Assembly: GCA_964020975.1 (NCBI GenBank)
Contig: OZ026625.1
Span: forward strand, 6,911,413-6,975,412
DNA from: Hermodice carunculata
Lineage: Eukaryota > Annelida > Polychaeta > Eunicida > Amphinomidae
Length of the DNA: 64,000 nucleotides
Direction: 5' to 3'
The translations under genes were made by a program, and so were the position numbers. Positions 12,697 through 38,962 of the stretch are shown one piece after another (the stretch's first letter is position 1; every line of letters begins with the position of its first letter). The notes under the pieces were generated by a model. It saw nothing but the letters and a program-made list of their open reading frames with translations. It made no database searches and was not told where the DNA came from.

Positions 12697-12786
12697 CTCC
12701 TACTACAGGAAAAATTAAAGCATGTACGACATAAAACACGCAAAGAAATAGCATGGGTTAAACAATATAAGCAACAAATACACATA

Positions 12787-13926
12787 GAACAGAAGATTTG
12801 CTTCAACGCAAATTTGTCTGTGTGCCTTCAAAAGTTGTAAATATTAAATGTTACAACTTTTGTCCTTTGGTACTTCACATCCCATTAAGCTTGTGGCTAG
12901 ATGAAAATTTCAAAGTACAAATGACCTTGACCTCTGACCTTTAGAGGTCCCATGAAAATTATAAAAATGTACAGTGTTGCAATACCTACGATTTGAGCCT
13001 GACAAGACTGAAACTGGATGAAAATTTACTAAGTTATGGCTAGATGAAAATTCAAAGACCCAAATGCCCTTGACATTTGACCTTTAGAGGTATCATATTA
13101 ATTGCAAAAATGTGCAGTGTTGCAATATCTACAATTTGAGCCCAACATGATATGCATTGGATGAAAATTGGCCGACTTATGGCTGGATGGAAATATCAAG
13201 GTCCAAATGACCTTCACCTTTGACCTTTAGAGGCTACATATGAATAACAAAAATATGCAGAGTTGGAATGCCTACAAGTTGGCTCCAACATGCTTAAAAT
13301 TGGATGAAAATTGACAGAATTATGGCTGGATGAAAATTTCAAAGGTCTAAATGACCTTTATCTTTGACTTTTAGGGGTCACATGTAAATTACAAAAATGT
13401 GCATGGTTACACTATCTACAATTTGAGCCAAACATGATCAAAATAAGCAAATTATGGCTAGAAGAAAATTTCAAATGCGTAATGACCGTGACCTTTGACC
13501 TTTAGAGGTCCCATGTACACAACAAAAATGTGTAGTGTTGCAATACCTACAATTTGAGTCCAACCTGATTAAAATTTGGTGAAAATTGACCAAGTGGTGG
13601 CTAGATGAAAATTTCAAAGGTCTGAATGACCTTGTCCTTTGACCTTCAGCGATCACATGTAAATAACAAAAATGTGAAGTTTAACAAACCTATAAATTGA
13701 AGTTTGATTGGCTACCTGCATCAACAATAGTTTTGGAGATTCAAGATTTACATTTTCAAATGTCCCTTATTTGCATAATCTTTAACATGTTTTCTATTCT
13801 TCATTAAAAGGCACAAATTCACGTATAGACCTATAACCATGCCAGGTTTGAACTTTCTGAGTGTAATAGTGTTCTAGAAAACTGGCGAACAGAATTTGGA
13901 GGTAAGAGGAACGAAAATAACTCTAG
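12787..13926 (+). mobile_element. Helentron/pearl-like non-autonomous element with 143-bp core repeats
   Basis: It begins with a head shared with the copies at 17152 and 18962: AGATTTGCTTC, an imperfect GCAAAT hairpin, then GTGTGCCTTCAAAAGTTG. Six tandem core units follow, each starting TGGCTRGATGAAAA at 12894, 13037, 13180, 13323, 13455 and 13598, giving a period of 143 bp (one of 132). Each unit contains GACCTTGACCTTTGACCTTTAGAGGTC and AAAAATGTGCAGTGTTGCAATA-like words (pieces quoted separately diverge between units). The 3' hairpin tail is absent; the element meets another repeat near 13926. Core repeats plus a hairpin head fit the bivalve pearl and insect DINE-1 (Helentron-associated) architecture. 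Confidence 0.65.
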
Positions 13927-15635
13927 AACAAGAGGCCCATGGGTCTAATGCTCTGCTGGTATCGTGGCTATATTGCACCTGTTCATTTCAAAGTTGTGAG
14001 TCTTCAAGTGCCTTCTGAACATATAAAGGCTATGTACATTTTAATGTAAAAATTGTCCACCAGATGGCACTTTGCTCCACATATAATCATAGCTTATTTG
14101 TGCAACTCCTGTGATGAATATTGTTGCATGTGCCAAGAAAACAATGAGTGAGTCCTTAACTTTATGTCCTCAGTGACCTTGGGCATAAGATCAAGGACAC
14201 CCAGATTATGTAATACAAGAGGCCCATAGGCCTGCCTGGTGCTGTGATGACATTGCCATTGGAGTCCAAGCTGCACCCTGCCATTACAAAATCACCTGTT
14301 TCAACTTTACAGGCATGGTGACCTCACAAAAATAGGTCAAGGTTACTGATATTATGCATGATTCTAACTTTGGACATTGCCTATATATCCTATAAATTTG
14401 GCAATTACTCTTCAAGATATGGAATTTGATATCTTAGAACACATTATGGTTCATAATTTTCATCAAATTATTGGAGGCGCCACTAGTATCTTTACCAACT
14501 TAGACTTTCACCTCCCCCAATCCCACCAAATTTGGTAAAGATCTGCAACAAATTAAAGATGCTAGAGTGTTCACAAGATGTTCATATTTGACCTCTATAT
14601 TGCATAATATTGTAGGTGGCGCCACCAATATGGAAAAGCACCTACATTTTTATACCCCCTACAAGTCCTGAAAGTTACATTGGGCTAACTTAAAAACTGT
14701 GGTCAGTATTGCGGAGACCAAGATTTTCACATTTTGACCTGTATATTACATAATACTACAGGTGACGCCACCAACATCGAGGTTTACAAAGATTTTTATA
14801 CACTTTATGACTCCTAAACGTTATATCGGCCTATCTCAAGAATTGTGGGGTGCAGACCTTCACGAGATGACCCCTATATTCAAACTGGCCATTTGATCTT
14901 GACCTTTAACTCTGATTAAAAAACAATTATGTTAAAAATATGTGCTCTACACCCAGCTTTCCATAAATAGTCTGTTTGTTCAAATTACTTTTTGAGTTAT
15001 TGAGGAAAAATAAACCTGGACAATCGCTAAATTCCATGATTAATCTCACAGTGAGTGACCCAAAAAGTAGATCACCAAATACTGCTTTATGTACAATGTA
15101 ATCAACTGCAATTTTAATCTGAAGGCTCAATTCTCTTTGCCATTGATGTCTAAGTTACACCCGGCCATTACAAAATCATCTTTTCAACTGTACAGGCATG
15201 GTTGCCTCACAAAAAATAGGTCAAGGGGTCTGATATTACGTAACATTCTACCTTTGGAATTTTACATCTTAAAACACATTTTGGCTCATAATTTCCGTCA
15301 GCTTATAGATGGTGCCACCAGTATCATTGGTAACTTAGACTTTGACCTTCCCCACAATCTCACCAAATTTAGTGAAGATCCGCCAAAAATTAAAGATGCC
15401 AGAGTGTTCACAAGATTTTCACATTTTGACCCTATGCTAGATAATAATGTAGGTGGCGCCACCAATATCGAATCTAGATTTTCATACACCCTATAGGTCC
15501 TGGCAGTAATATTGGGTTAATTTGAAAACTGTGGACGGTATTGCGCTAACGAGCAAGAGTTTACGGACAAATGGACGGACGGACAGACATAAGCGGCAGC
15601 AAACCCTCTGCGACCTTTGGTCATCAGAGCTAAAA
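13927..15635 (+). repeat. dispersed repeat, AACAAGAGGCCCATGGG head
   Basis: The head AACAAGAGGCCCATGGG is found widely at the start of interspersed repeats in marine invertebrates. A second partial head lies at about 14214 (ACAAGAGGCCCATAGG). The body holds two diverged copies of a segment with GGTGGCGCCACCAATAT and CACAAGATTTTCACATTTTG (about 14290-14870 and 15135-15540). The tail runs TGGACGGACGGACAGAC, then CTGCGACCTTTGGTC and AGAGCTAA. Another tail copy lies at 29560-30275. No protein was recognised; the 135-codon frame at 15089 lies entirely inside the repeat. Confidence 0.55.
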
Positions 15636-17151
15636 TGTCTGTCTTGGCCAAAGACATAACTTATCACATCAATCGATCAATCAATCCCTATTTTGAACAT
15701 GCAATTTATTGATGAATGTTGAGTTTTAAATATTATCAATTTGTAATTGATAACTACACAAAGTGTCGTAGTCATTACAACTCTTGTCATAGGCCTATCT
15801 CCAGCATTATATATTTTGACGTGGAAACATGTCATTGGAATAATTTATTTTACTACAGTTTAACTTTTGACATGGAAATATTGGAACAATTCATTTTAAT
15901 ACTGTTTAAGAGCATTTGTTTTTCCCAGGCCTGCTTGTTTGTCTGTACAACATTCGAATGGGTTAATTTATACAATGTATCATTTTACGCTTCTTAACCA
16001 ACAGGAGGAACACCTATTAACTTGGAACCTGTGCTGGCATCAAGGTACATAGCTTGACGGCGAGGAAAGCAGATACATATACACAGGCGTATGAAAACTT
16101 CGCGGGGGGGGGGGGGGGGGGGGTTGACACCCAGACATAACAAACAAAAACAAAAGAGCACACCAGCAAGTTATTATCAAGTAACTATAGAAATTGCAAT
16201 GTATATTGTATAAGTCTTCGGCTGTGCATTGTGACATTTTCTGTCAAAGCACCAATCTTTATACATCAGATAGTTACAGAAAAAATGCACTGTATATATG
16301 TATGTATGTATGTATGTATATATGTATGTATGTATGTATATATATGTTTGTTTGTATGTATGTATATTTAATGAAAAGGTAGACAGATAGATGTGTGCAT
16401 AAACAAACACATAAATTGACGAAAATTCATGTTTTAAAGGGATGCGGTGAGCCAATAGTCAATTACTTAGCACATGCGACAACGTTTCCACCGAAATATT
16501 GTAGATTGTCATTTCTGCTCTGTTTACTGGCCCATGATATTTCTTTCATATCACAACACAGACAATGTAATTGATGATAATCCCAGATCTGCTCTTGCAT
16601 TACACGCAAGGTCAATAACTGCTTCCTGGGACAAAATGACTGACTAACACCCCCTCCCCCCGACATGTTTACTTTGGATTTATTATTTGTATGGAACATG
16701 CTGAACATGAAGTTTAGATAAAATGTAAGCTCAGAACATTTAAACACAACGTAACATTAACATGTGCGTAAATCTTGATACAATGTCAGAGCTACATTCA
16801 AAATTAGTTTTAAACCATAATCTATTGTAGTTGTGACGTTTATATAGCTTTTCACTATGATATATAGCATGGGTTTTCACACTGCTATGTTATAATTATG
16901 ATTATGACATTTTATGTTCATATGGCTTTTTATTATGATGCATAGCACGCATATTCACACTTCTGATTGTTATGATTATAATATCTGATGTTTATATGTT
17001 TTTTATCAAGATGTACAGCCCGTATTTTCACACTTTAGGCCTATATATAATCGAAAAACATTTGAGCCAAATTTTGGGAAAAAATCTGCTATCGTTTTTG
17101 GCATATTGCTGCAACGGCGATTGCAAGAGGGACAGACAACAAAGAGAAAAC
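15636..17151. other. no gene; simple repeats
   Basis: The stretch has a run of 20 G at 16104-16123, a (TATG)n tract at about 16298-16375, and otherwise unremarkable AT-rich DNA. No supported exon was seen on either strand. Confidence 0.5.
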
Positions 17152-18621
<1,470 letters not shown>

Positions 18622-18961
18622 TTAAGGTTTTTCTTCAGCACCGAACACAATGAGCATTAACGTCACAGGAAATCGAGACTTCACATTTGTGGAGGCACAT
18701 TTTGCCTTTTGCATCAAAGTACAGTATCAGTAACTGTATATGGCCATAGAGTCAAATTTCAAAATTTGAAAGTTCAGAAAAACGTTTCTCTTTGATTATT
18801 TTGACAGATCCATCTTATAGATCGATGCCATGTATTATATCGAATGAGTCGTAATCTAATTCGTCGACTTTTTGTTTATTTTCTCTGTACAGCTGGCCAT
18901 TTATGATCAGCCAAAAAACGGCCCCTATGTAAACACTTAGCCGAGTGCATATCGACGAAAC

Positions 18962-19763
18962 TAGAAAAGAAAAGCAAATCTATATGTGTGCCTTCAAAAG
19001 TTGTAAATATTAAATTGTACAACTTTGATCCTTTGGTACTTAACATTACATTAAGCTTATGGTTGGATGCAAATTTCAAAGTCCAAATGACCTTGACCTT
19101 TGACCTTTACATGTCACATGTAAATTGAACAGTGTTAACATACCCACAATTTAAGCCCAACATAAACCAAATCGGATTAAAATTGACAAAGTTATGGCAA
19201 GATGAAACTTTCAAAGGGCCAAAGGACCTTGACCTTTGCCCTTTTGAGGTTACCCGTTCTTATAAAAATGTGCAGTGTTGCTATATCCACAATTTGAATC
19301 CAACATTATTAGAATTGGATGGAAATTGGCCAAGTTATGACTGGATGAAACTTTCAAAGGTCCAAATAACCTGGACCTTTGACCTTTATAGGTCACATTT
19401 TCGTTTAAAAAATGTGCAGTGTTACAATAGCTACAGTTTGAGCCCAACATGATCAAAATTGGATAAAAACTGACCAAGCTATGGCTAGAAGAAAGCCACC
19501 ATCGAAATTGGCCTTTGACCTTGAGATGTCCTCTACCTGAAGTGAACCTTGAGCTCAAAAATTACATTTTGGCCTAAAATTGACCTTTGACCTTGACATT
19601 TGAGATGACCTTTACCTTGCTATGATAGAAATCTAACACACTTGGAACCACATCTACTATAGTAAATAAGGTATTGAAGATTTAAAACTTTTATTAGCCC
19701 TCATTTGCATATTTTTGAAAAGCATGACCTCTCTTCTCATTGTAAAAAGGCCAAACTGGTGGA
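18962..19763 (+). mobile_element. Helentron/pearl-like element, 3' truncated
   Basis: It starts with the shared head (TAGAAAAGAAAAGCAAAT, GTGTGCCTTCAAAAGTTG) and has about four core units. It stops abruptly near 19763, where sequence shared with the inverted duplication (copy A) begins. The GAAA tail and 3' hairpin are missing. Confidence 0.55.
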
Positions 19764-19987
19764 AAACCTCAGACTAGTAAACACCACTAACCTCTGAATA
19801 TTTTTTTCAGTCCCAGATGTTTACATGTTATTTATTAGGCACCTGGGTGTTCCTGAGAGTTCATAACCTCTCACTATGGAACACCTCTCACTTCTAAAAA
19901 CCTTTGTTTCAGTCCCAAAAGCCACAAATCAACCTCCCACCACCGAACATGTGCTTTCCCCGTGAGCCATAACCAGGCCCAAGGTCA

Positions 19988-21314
19988 TTATGTCTGGGTG
20001 CCAACCCAGACATTTTGTTTTTCCAAGAATTAATTCTTTCTTTCCTTCTTCCTTTCTGTCTTTCTTTCTTCCTTTCTTTCTTTTCTTTACGACCAAATTT
20101 GTCCAGAGTTTTTCTCGGACACTACTATTCCGAAAACCACCAAACTTGCCATTATGACTGACCCACCAGTGAAATTAGGCACCTGACTTGGAATAGTCAT
20201 GATGTTCAAAATTATGCAAATTATGGGCAATTAAAATTGTAAAAGCTTTGTATCTTCAGAAATATTATAGATAGACACAAAGTTCTAACTTACACATATA
20301 GGCTTGAGACATCTGGCAAATCCAATAGCATGCAAACAAAAGTTGGAAAACTTTAATGTGTGCTAAATTCAGTGAATTTCCAAACAATCCACATTTTGAC
20401 TGTACTGGGGCTTCTGCTGTACTGCATATTACAAGCCTCCGTGGTGCTAGGTAACCATTTTGCATTCATGATACTTGAACATGTCTCATAGGCAGCCATC
20501 TAGCCATGCCAGCTAGGTGTATGGCTTGAAAGGTGTGGGTTTTATGACAAACGGGAGGTGTGGGACCTCCCAACAACTGTGTAATGAGGTTCTCAATAAA
20601 ATACAGAGAATCTGTTTCTGTTCATGGAAGAAACATATCTGCTCCATGTTCGCACTCATCTTGGATAGAGCTGTAAGTACACCATGACTGAGACCGACCA
20701 GTGTGTAGCTGGTGGCTGGTCTGTTTTTGCCTGAAGCAAGGAGTCTGGTGGGCTTATCAGTCCCAAGGGATCAGAGGAACTGTACTTCTAGGCAGAACAA
20801 GTCCTGCAGAGTGTAACCTCTGTTAAAAATAGACTAGATCCAGAGCTTACAGTCCTCAATGACTGTTTTCACAACTTGATGAATTTTGAAAAAGTGTATG
20901 GATTTGTGTCATAGCACTGGACACTTTCATGTCTTTGTTTTCTTGTAACCAGTGAGATGAAGCCTGTTCTCCATAGCCAATACTGAGTCAGTGTAGTGTG
21001 TGTCTCAGTTCACAGGTACATGTACATGTGACAGCATTTGTTGAAATTTGTTTATGTAATAAAGGAACAAAGACAATTTTGTATTGCATGTGTACACATC
21101 CCTCTGAATTATAATATGTGTACACTATACATGCACATAAACTGATCGATACTCTCCAGAACGGCTGACCCTCTCAGGAGTGGACACTTTTCTCTGGTCA
21201 CGCGGGTGCTCACTGTAGAGAGGTTTCACTGTACAGTGGTTCCAGCAATTTAAGACCACCACTAATGCCAGACAGAAGTGGTCACATAGGACAGGTGGTC
21301 TCTCATGTCAGATT

Positions 21315-21355
<41 letters not shown>

Positions 21356-22193
21356 TCTCTTTCTTTCCGACCAAGTTGGTCCAGAGTTTTTTTCACATAC
21401 CGTTTTTCCGAAAACCACCAAACTTGCTATGGTGATTGACATGACCAGTGAAATAATGCATCTCATTTGGAAAAGTCATGATGTAAAAAATTGTGCAAAT
21501 TTTAGAGGCAACAAAAATTTTACAAGTGCCATAACTTCCAAACTATTGCAGATGGACACAAAATTTCAACGTGCATATATACCTTTGTGACAATTGACAG
21601 TATAATTGACAGTATAGTTGTAGAATTTCAAATTATGCTTATAAGGGGCATTGAAAAATTTAAAAGTTGAATATCTCCAAAACTACTGTACATAGAGATG
21701 CCATTCCAACTTCAATTTATAGGGTTGTGCCAAAGCCACATCCAATAAACCATAAACCAAAGTTGTAGTATTTTAATTTATGAAAATTATGTGAATATGC
21801 AAAATGTAAATCTTTAATAGCTTCAAAACTATTATAGAAGTGCCATTCCTACTTCAATTTATGGGTTTGTGGCATAGTCCCATCCAATGAACAATAAACC
21901 AAAGTTCTTCTAGGCTTATAATTCATGCAAATTAGGCAAAAACACAGAGTTAAAATGTTGAAGAGCTTCAAAACTATTATAGATAGAAGTTTCATTCACA
22001 CTTCACTTTATAAGTTTGGGACATGGCCACATCCCTTGACCAAAGAACCAAAGCTGGGAATTTTAATTTATAAAAATTAGGCTAATACACGACATTTAAA
22101 TTATGTTGAACAATGGCAAAGTGTAGCATTTTAAACTGTTCTCATTTTGAAGGCACCCAGACAGATTTGCTTTGTAGCAAATCTTCTTTTCTA
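19988..22193 (-). mobile_element. Helentron/pearl-like insertion (composite) in copy A
   Basis: Present in copy A and cleanly absent from copy B, where GGTCA and GTTGCTGGTTG abut directly; no target duplication is left. Read on the minus strand it begins TAGAAAAGAAGATTTGCTAC with the GCAAAT hairpin and GTGCCTTCAAAA. It ends with a pyrimidine/purine microsatellite, a GTCTGGGTTGGCACCCAGAC hairpin and ATAA. Two tails are present: one with (CT)n at 21312-21362 and one with CTTTCTTT at about 20037-20085. Each is followed by CCAGAGTTTTT and AAAACCACCAAACTTGC, so two elements are nested or fused. The segment at about 20380-21310 is unrelated and carries a Tigger-like end (21233). Confidence 0.65.
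21312..21362. repeat. (CT)n tract
   Basis: Dinucleotide tract in the tail of the inner element of the 19988-22193 insertion. Confidence 0.9.
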
Positions 22194-22913
22194 GTTTGCT
22201 GGTTGTTTGTCACTAAGAATAAAAGCAGGCACATTGCATGCACGCTGGGCCAACACAGGAAGGCTGATAAGACATGCCTTTGTTATGCTCTGCTTCCCAC
22301 CCTGTCTCTGTGGTTAACAGATCACACCTTGGTTGGTATAATTTATCAAAACTATTGTCTAATCTTCTGTGAAAGAATGCCTTAGCTCAGAACTGGCTTT
22401 GGTTGGTATCTCTTCTGACCAATCAGCCATCAAAACAAACAGCCCATTTGAGTAAACTAAATAGCTAATTGAGAACCCTGAATGCAGGAATTGTCTCCGA
22501 ATACAGTGGAAACTATAACTGTTTTTGTATCATATTGGCATGATATTCCACCTTGCTCTTGAGTGTATGTGATCTTGGCAACAGTTACACATTGTCTTAA
22601 TAAGTTGACATGTTTGAGTGAAACTGGTTGTGACTGAAACCATTTGATGCTTTGATAGCAAGAAGTGGGACAGCACAGATGTAATTTGTGTTAATAGCAT
22701 ACATCATGTGCATAAAGTGTCATTTGTGTGAAGAATGAGTGGATAGTTTTTGAATTTTTTTTATTTGCTGAAATAGCTATACACACGTATATGTCAAGTA
22801 TGTAACCCAATAGCTGAACACCGCAACCTCCGACTACTGAACACCTCTCACTACCCGACACTTTGACTCAGTCCCCAGGGAGTTCGGTAGTGAGAGGTTT
22901 CACTGTATATATA

Positions 22914-23068
22914 CAGTGAAACCTCCCTATACCGAACACCCTTGGGACTGGAAAAAAGTGTTCGGTATAGTGAGGTGTTCGGTATAGGGAGGTTTGTTTA
23001 CATTGGAAGTATATATTTGGGACCGAGAAATGGTGTTCAGTCTCCGGTGGTCGGTTAGAGAGGTTTTA

Positions 23069-23071
<3 letters not shown>
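22914..23071. mobile_element. Tigger/pogo-like MITE, insertion polymorphic between duplicates
   Basis: A 158-bp element between TA dinucleotides. The left end is CAGTGAAACCTCCCTATACC and the reverse complement of the right end is CAGTAAAACCTCTCTAACCG. The interior repeats TTCGGTATAG words. Copy B of the duplication lacks it, so it inserted into copy A after duplication or was never in B. A second, older relative ends immediately to the left (about 22800-22907) and is shared by both copies. Confidence 0.75.
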
Positions 23072-23161
<90 letters not shown>

Positions 23162-23174
23162 CATACACATACAC

Positions 23175-23214
<40 letters not shown>

Positions 23215-23215
23215 T

Positions 23216-23271
<56 letters not shown>

Positions 23272-23276
23272 CACAC
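23072..23276. repeat. (TA)n, (CATA)n and (GATA)n compound microsatellite
   Basis: TA repeats grow directly out of the right end of the MITE, then CATA units, then about 27 GATA units. Copy B has only a TA tract at the matching place. Confidence 0.95.
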
Positions 23277-23683
23277 ACATTTGTTACATGTACACAGGTT
23301 TGGAAATACCTACTCACCAGCACAACCAAATTTTAAGATGCTTACAGTGTATCAGTGATTCCACGGTGGCTAAAATAACATCTTTCAATGTTAATTTCTC
23401 TCACTGTTTACACTGGAGTCAAGAAGACCTGGTTATGTCAACAAAACCCCATGTCATACGGGGTTTTAACATCAAGTCTTCAACTTGGATAATTCTGCAA
23501 CTTTAAAAGAAACATGGCCATAAAAAAATCTGTGAGATGGTGTCTGTGTGGCCAGTACTTTGTGGAAACATAATTATACATGTGGCAAGTATTCGTTTTG
23601 ACATTTGCGTCTATACATTGGGATTAAAGCACTCCTCAAAATACTGTTTGTTTATCCAGGAATTGGTAAATTGAGCGATTTAT

Positions 23684-23726
23684 AATAATACTAATACTAA
23701 TACTAATACTAATACTAATACCAATA

Positions 23727-23765
<39 letters not shown>

Positions 23766-23788
23766 ATAATAATAATAATAATAATAAT
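23684..23788. repeat. (AATACT)/(ACT)/(AAT) compound microsatellite
   Basis: AATACT, ACT and AAT units in succession; copy B has a longer pure ATT tract at the matching place (47739-47821). Confidence 0.9.
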
Positions 23789-24408
23789 TTGCTTGAATTT
23801 TTTTTAATCCTTTCAATTTTATGTGGTGAAACTTGTAATGGCCAACTGATGTTCATGGGAGCATAGTTGGAGAGCATGCACCTTAAAAGGCTTTGCAATA
23901 TATAAACTGAATGTCATAGTACAGTGTCAGATACTGTTTAGCAACCAGTAAATTGAATAAATATTCTGTCATATTTTTAAGAATAGACCAATCTATGCCT
24001 AGGAAAGCCTTTGCCCAAAATATAGCAAATTTTATTTCATCATCTTTTTAACGTCATAACACACACTGCAGCTTGTACTATACTGTTTATGATGCTCAAT
24101 GTTGACAATGTTACCCCCAAGTACCACTCCTTGGTGGTTCCAACTGCCACTTGTTGAATATCGTGAATGTTTGACTATCTGGCAGCTGGTCTTGCTTTGT
24201 TTTTTATTAATTTGTATAAAAGTAATTAAACTCACATTGGCAAAAATATATACAAAGAATTCCTGCACTGTGGTAGATAAGTTCAAATGTTAAGTCTCTG
24301 AAAATATAACTCCACAGAATATGTAAAGACCTTTGAAACAATGTTGCCTTTTTTCCCTGACCCAGAAAGTGTTCATTCTCAAAAATATTACACTATAACA
24401 TCGCCAGT

Positions 24409-36375
<11,967 letters not shown>

Positions 36376-36529
36376 CTAATCAAATAAATATTTCATGGTC
36401 AATTGTTTTTGCTTGTGTCCTGAAACTGTGAAAATATTTTACACTAATTATAAAGGGTAAATACTTAACAAGAAGGCTATGTGGCCAGCCCATTCTTTTA
36501 GCTAGCCTTCACGTTCAACCCATAATTAG

Positions 36530-37260
36530 TACCACTCTGGTCTAGAGGTTGAGGATTTTGGACAGGAAGTAAAAGTGTGACTTTCCATTGCAATCCCATT
36601 GACTGACTTGGTAATCAACAGGAATGCATGCATTAACTAACAGGTACCCGCAATGAAATTTGTTAAAAGTCAAGGATAAAGGGTTCTGAGTATCACCACC
36701 TACTGTGACCTAGTGGCCTATTTTGTTTTACACTACAACAAGCTATATTTCTGCTAAGTTTCAGAACAATGTGAGTGCCAGTATTAAAGCAGTAGGGGAG
36801 AATTGTAAAACACACACACAACAATAAAATTAGGGAAAAAATTGAAGTGCCACCTGTTGAAAAAATTAAGGTCTGGGCCAGGGTGTCCCTAAAAGTGTCG
36901 CTCTAAGATTTCAAAGCAATTGGCCTAGGGGTTTTTCAGGTTTTAAAATTTTTGCCAAAAATGATAAATGAAATAAATAATTAAACATCCAATAATCACT
37001 GGCATTTGATCAATTGAACAAACTTGGTAGAGACCTACCCAAGGTACAGCTCCACAAAGTTTCAAATTAATCTAGTTGATGGTTAGTGGAAATTGCAAAT
37101 TTCTATCACAATCTCCATTGGCTGTAAATGGTAATCTACATGCACTAGAACTTTTAAATGTGTCAGAAGACAGGGATCCAGAGTATCACCACATAGTAAA
37201 CATATCTGTTTAACCCTCCCACAGCCTATATAATTCCACCAACTTTAAGAAAAGTCTGAG
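36530..37260 (-). repeat. further copies of the CACCTGGTGAACAA repeat
   Basis: Diverged units with TGCCACCTGTTGAAAAAAT, TTTCAAAGCAATTGGCC and ACTTGGTAGAGACCTACCC. They lie just upstream of the first visible NUP42 exon, so the missing zinc-finger exon, if present, lies beyond them. Confidence 0.5.
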
Positions 37261-38962
37261 TGACAGTCTTTTAGTTTGAGTATTACATCTGGATCTATGG
37301 CACATCTTTGAAACCAACATAGCCAAAACCAACTTCATCGATAAGTCCTCAAAGGTGAAAAATATCTTAGTCAAATTTATATATGGTCGAATGACATTTT
37401 GGCCAAAGAGTTACCTTAATTGAATGCAAATATGTGGAAAACTTGCTCAAAATATGGTCCAAATTTCTATGAAGTGTACGAAAACATTTGACTGTCATGT
37501 TCCTTGTCATTCATGAACACGTCACTTGCACACAACCTTGTGATGGCACCATCATTAAAACAATAAGGCCTTTGCAATCATGATCTTCACATCTCCATTA
37601 AAATTTTATGTCCTTTTGCTTGTCAAGATTAGTTGTAACCTTTGTATGCCACTTTGGGCTCTCCTTTTGTGGAGCAGATTGTATTCGACCGAGACTTCAG
37701 CCATGAAGGAAAAATGCTTAGTGACTTAAAAAGATATTTTTGAAGAAGGAAGAAGGCGGTTTACCGCGATTGGTGTGATCTCAGAGGAATGATTTCTCCA
37801 AGGTGTGATTAGTAGGCCTACTTTTTTTACCAAAATTGTGTTCAACATTGTTGATCATTTGGCAGTTATAGTGAGTGGAGCGAGCTCTATATATAACACA
37901 TGAAATTTTTTTTAAAAGGTAAGGTAATTCATCAATCTAAACCTACGGTCTATACAACTTGAAAAACGTGGGCAGATCCAAATTATCATCATGAACCTTC
38001 AGTAGCTCCCAAGCACAGTGTTTTGGAACACATTCACATGGATCATTGATTCACATTAAGTTCTCTCATTCGCTGTGTTTGGCATTGCTACTTTTCCAAG
38101 ATTAACATCATTTTGGTGAAGTTTTGTTTATCCGAGGTCACAATTTTCTCCGATTATCACCATTTTTTGTAAATGGAATTAAAAAACTTCCTGTTAGCCT
38201 GGTAACAACTGCGCATGGCAGAAGTTTCAGAATGCAAACCAATGTGTGACATAGCTATCTGGGGGCTTCTTTTTGCTGGCAGATCATGACGTCGAGGCCC
38301 CCGACAGGCATGTTGCCAATGAACGGTCAGACTTAGTGTTGTCGCATGAGATTCCAACAATCACTCTTTGTACTTGCTACATCTCTGCCACAGGTGACGA
38401 ATTTTTATTTCAATGAGGATGTAAAAATCTTGGGCACAGTCTTTAAATTTGTGGCACAGTGTCTAACAAAAAGAAAGGCTATATGACAGACTGGTTAGTT
38501 CAGCTACTCAAGCTACTACAGCCTTGCCCCTCTAGACTGGTTTAGCAAATAGCAGCTAGAGTGACCCAGCGACCAGGTGCAACTGCCTGCTGCCTGATTC
38601 ATCGACGTTACTGTCGATACTTTGTAATGCTGACATTCGTATATTTATGCTATGCTTACAACATATTTAGTATAAATGCTCCGCTCGTTTCTAGGTTGAG
38701 CCTACTTCCATATTAACATTCTACGACCAGTTGATTTCATTCATGACGAAAATTCCACGTTGATAAAATTGACCATTGACGCAATTGTCATTCGCAAATT
38801 GGAATCCGACAATGTGTCCATCCACGTTACAGGCATGAATACACCATTGCGGCCAATCAGGGGCAGGTTACCGCACTACCAAACAACACAAACAGAATGA
38901 TTCCTTTTTGTAATAGTCTAGATGAAACAGTCTGCTAAGTACAGGTAAATGGCTCCCAAACA
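37261..38962. other. no gene recognised
   Basis: I searched the minus strand for a CCCH zinc-finger exon to start NUP42 and found none. No other supported exon was seen. Confidence 0.4.

Noticed and set aside
15089-15496. 135-codon plus-strand frame
   Set aside because: It lies entirely within the AACAAGAGGCCC dispersed repeat and its partner copy does not keep it open.
23055-23329. YIYIYI and LSIYLSIY frames, also at 31970, 48044, 49167 and 51418
   Set aside because: Readings of TA and GATA microsatellites.
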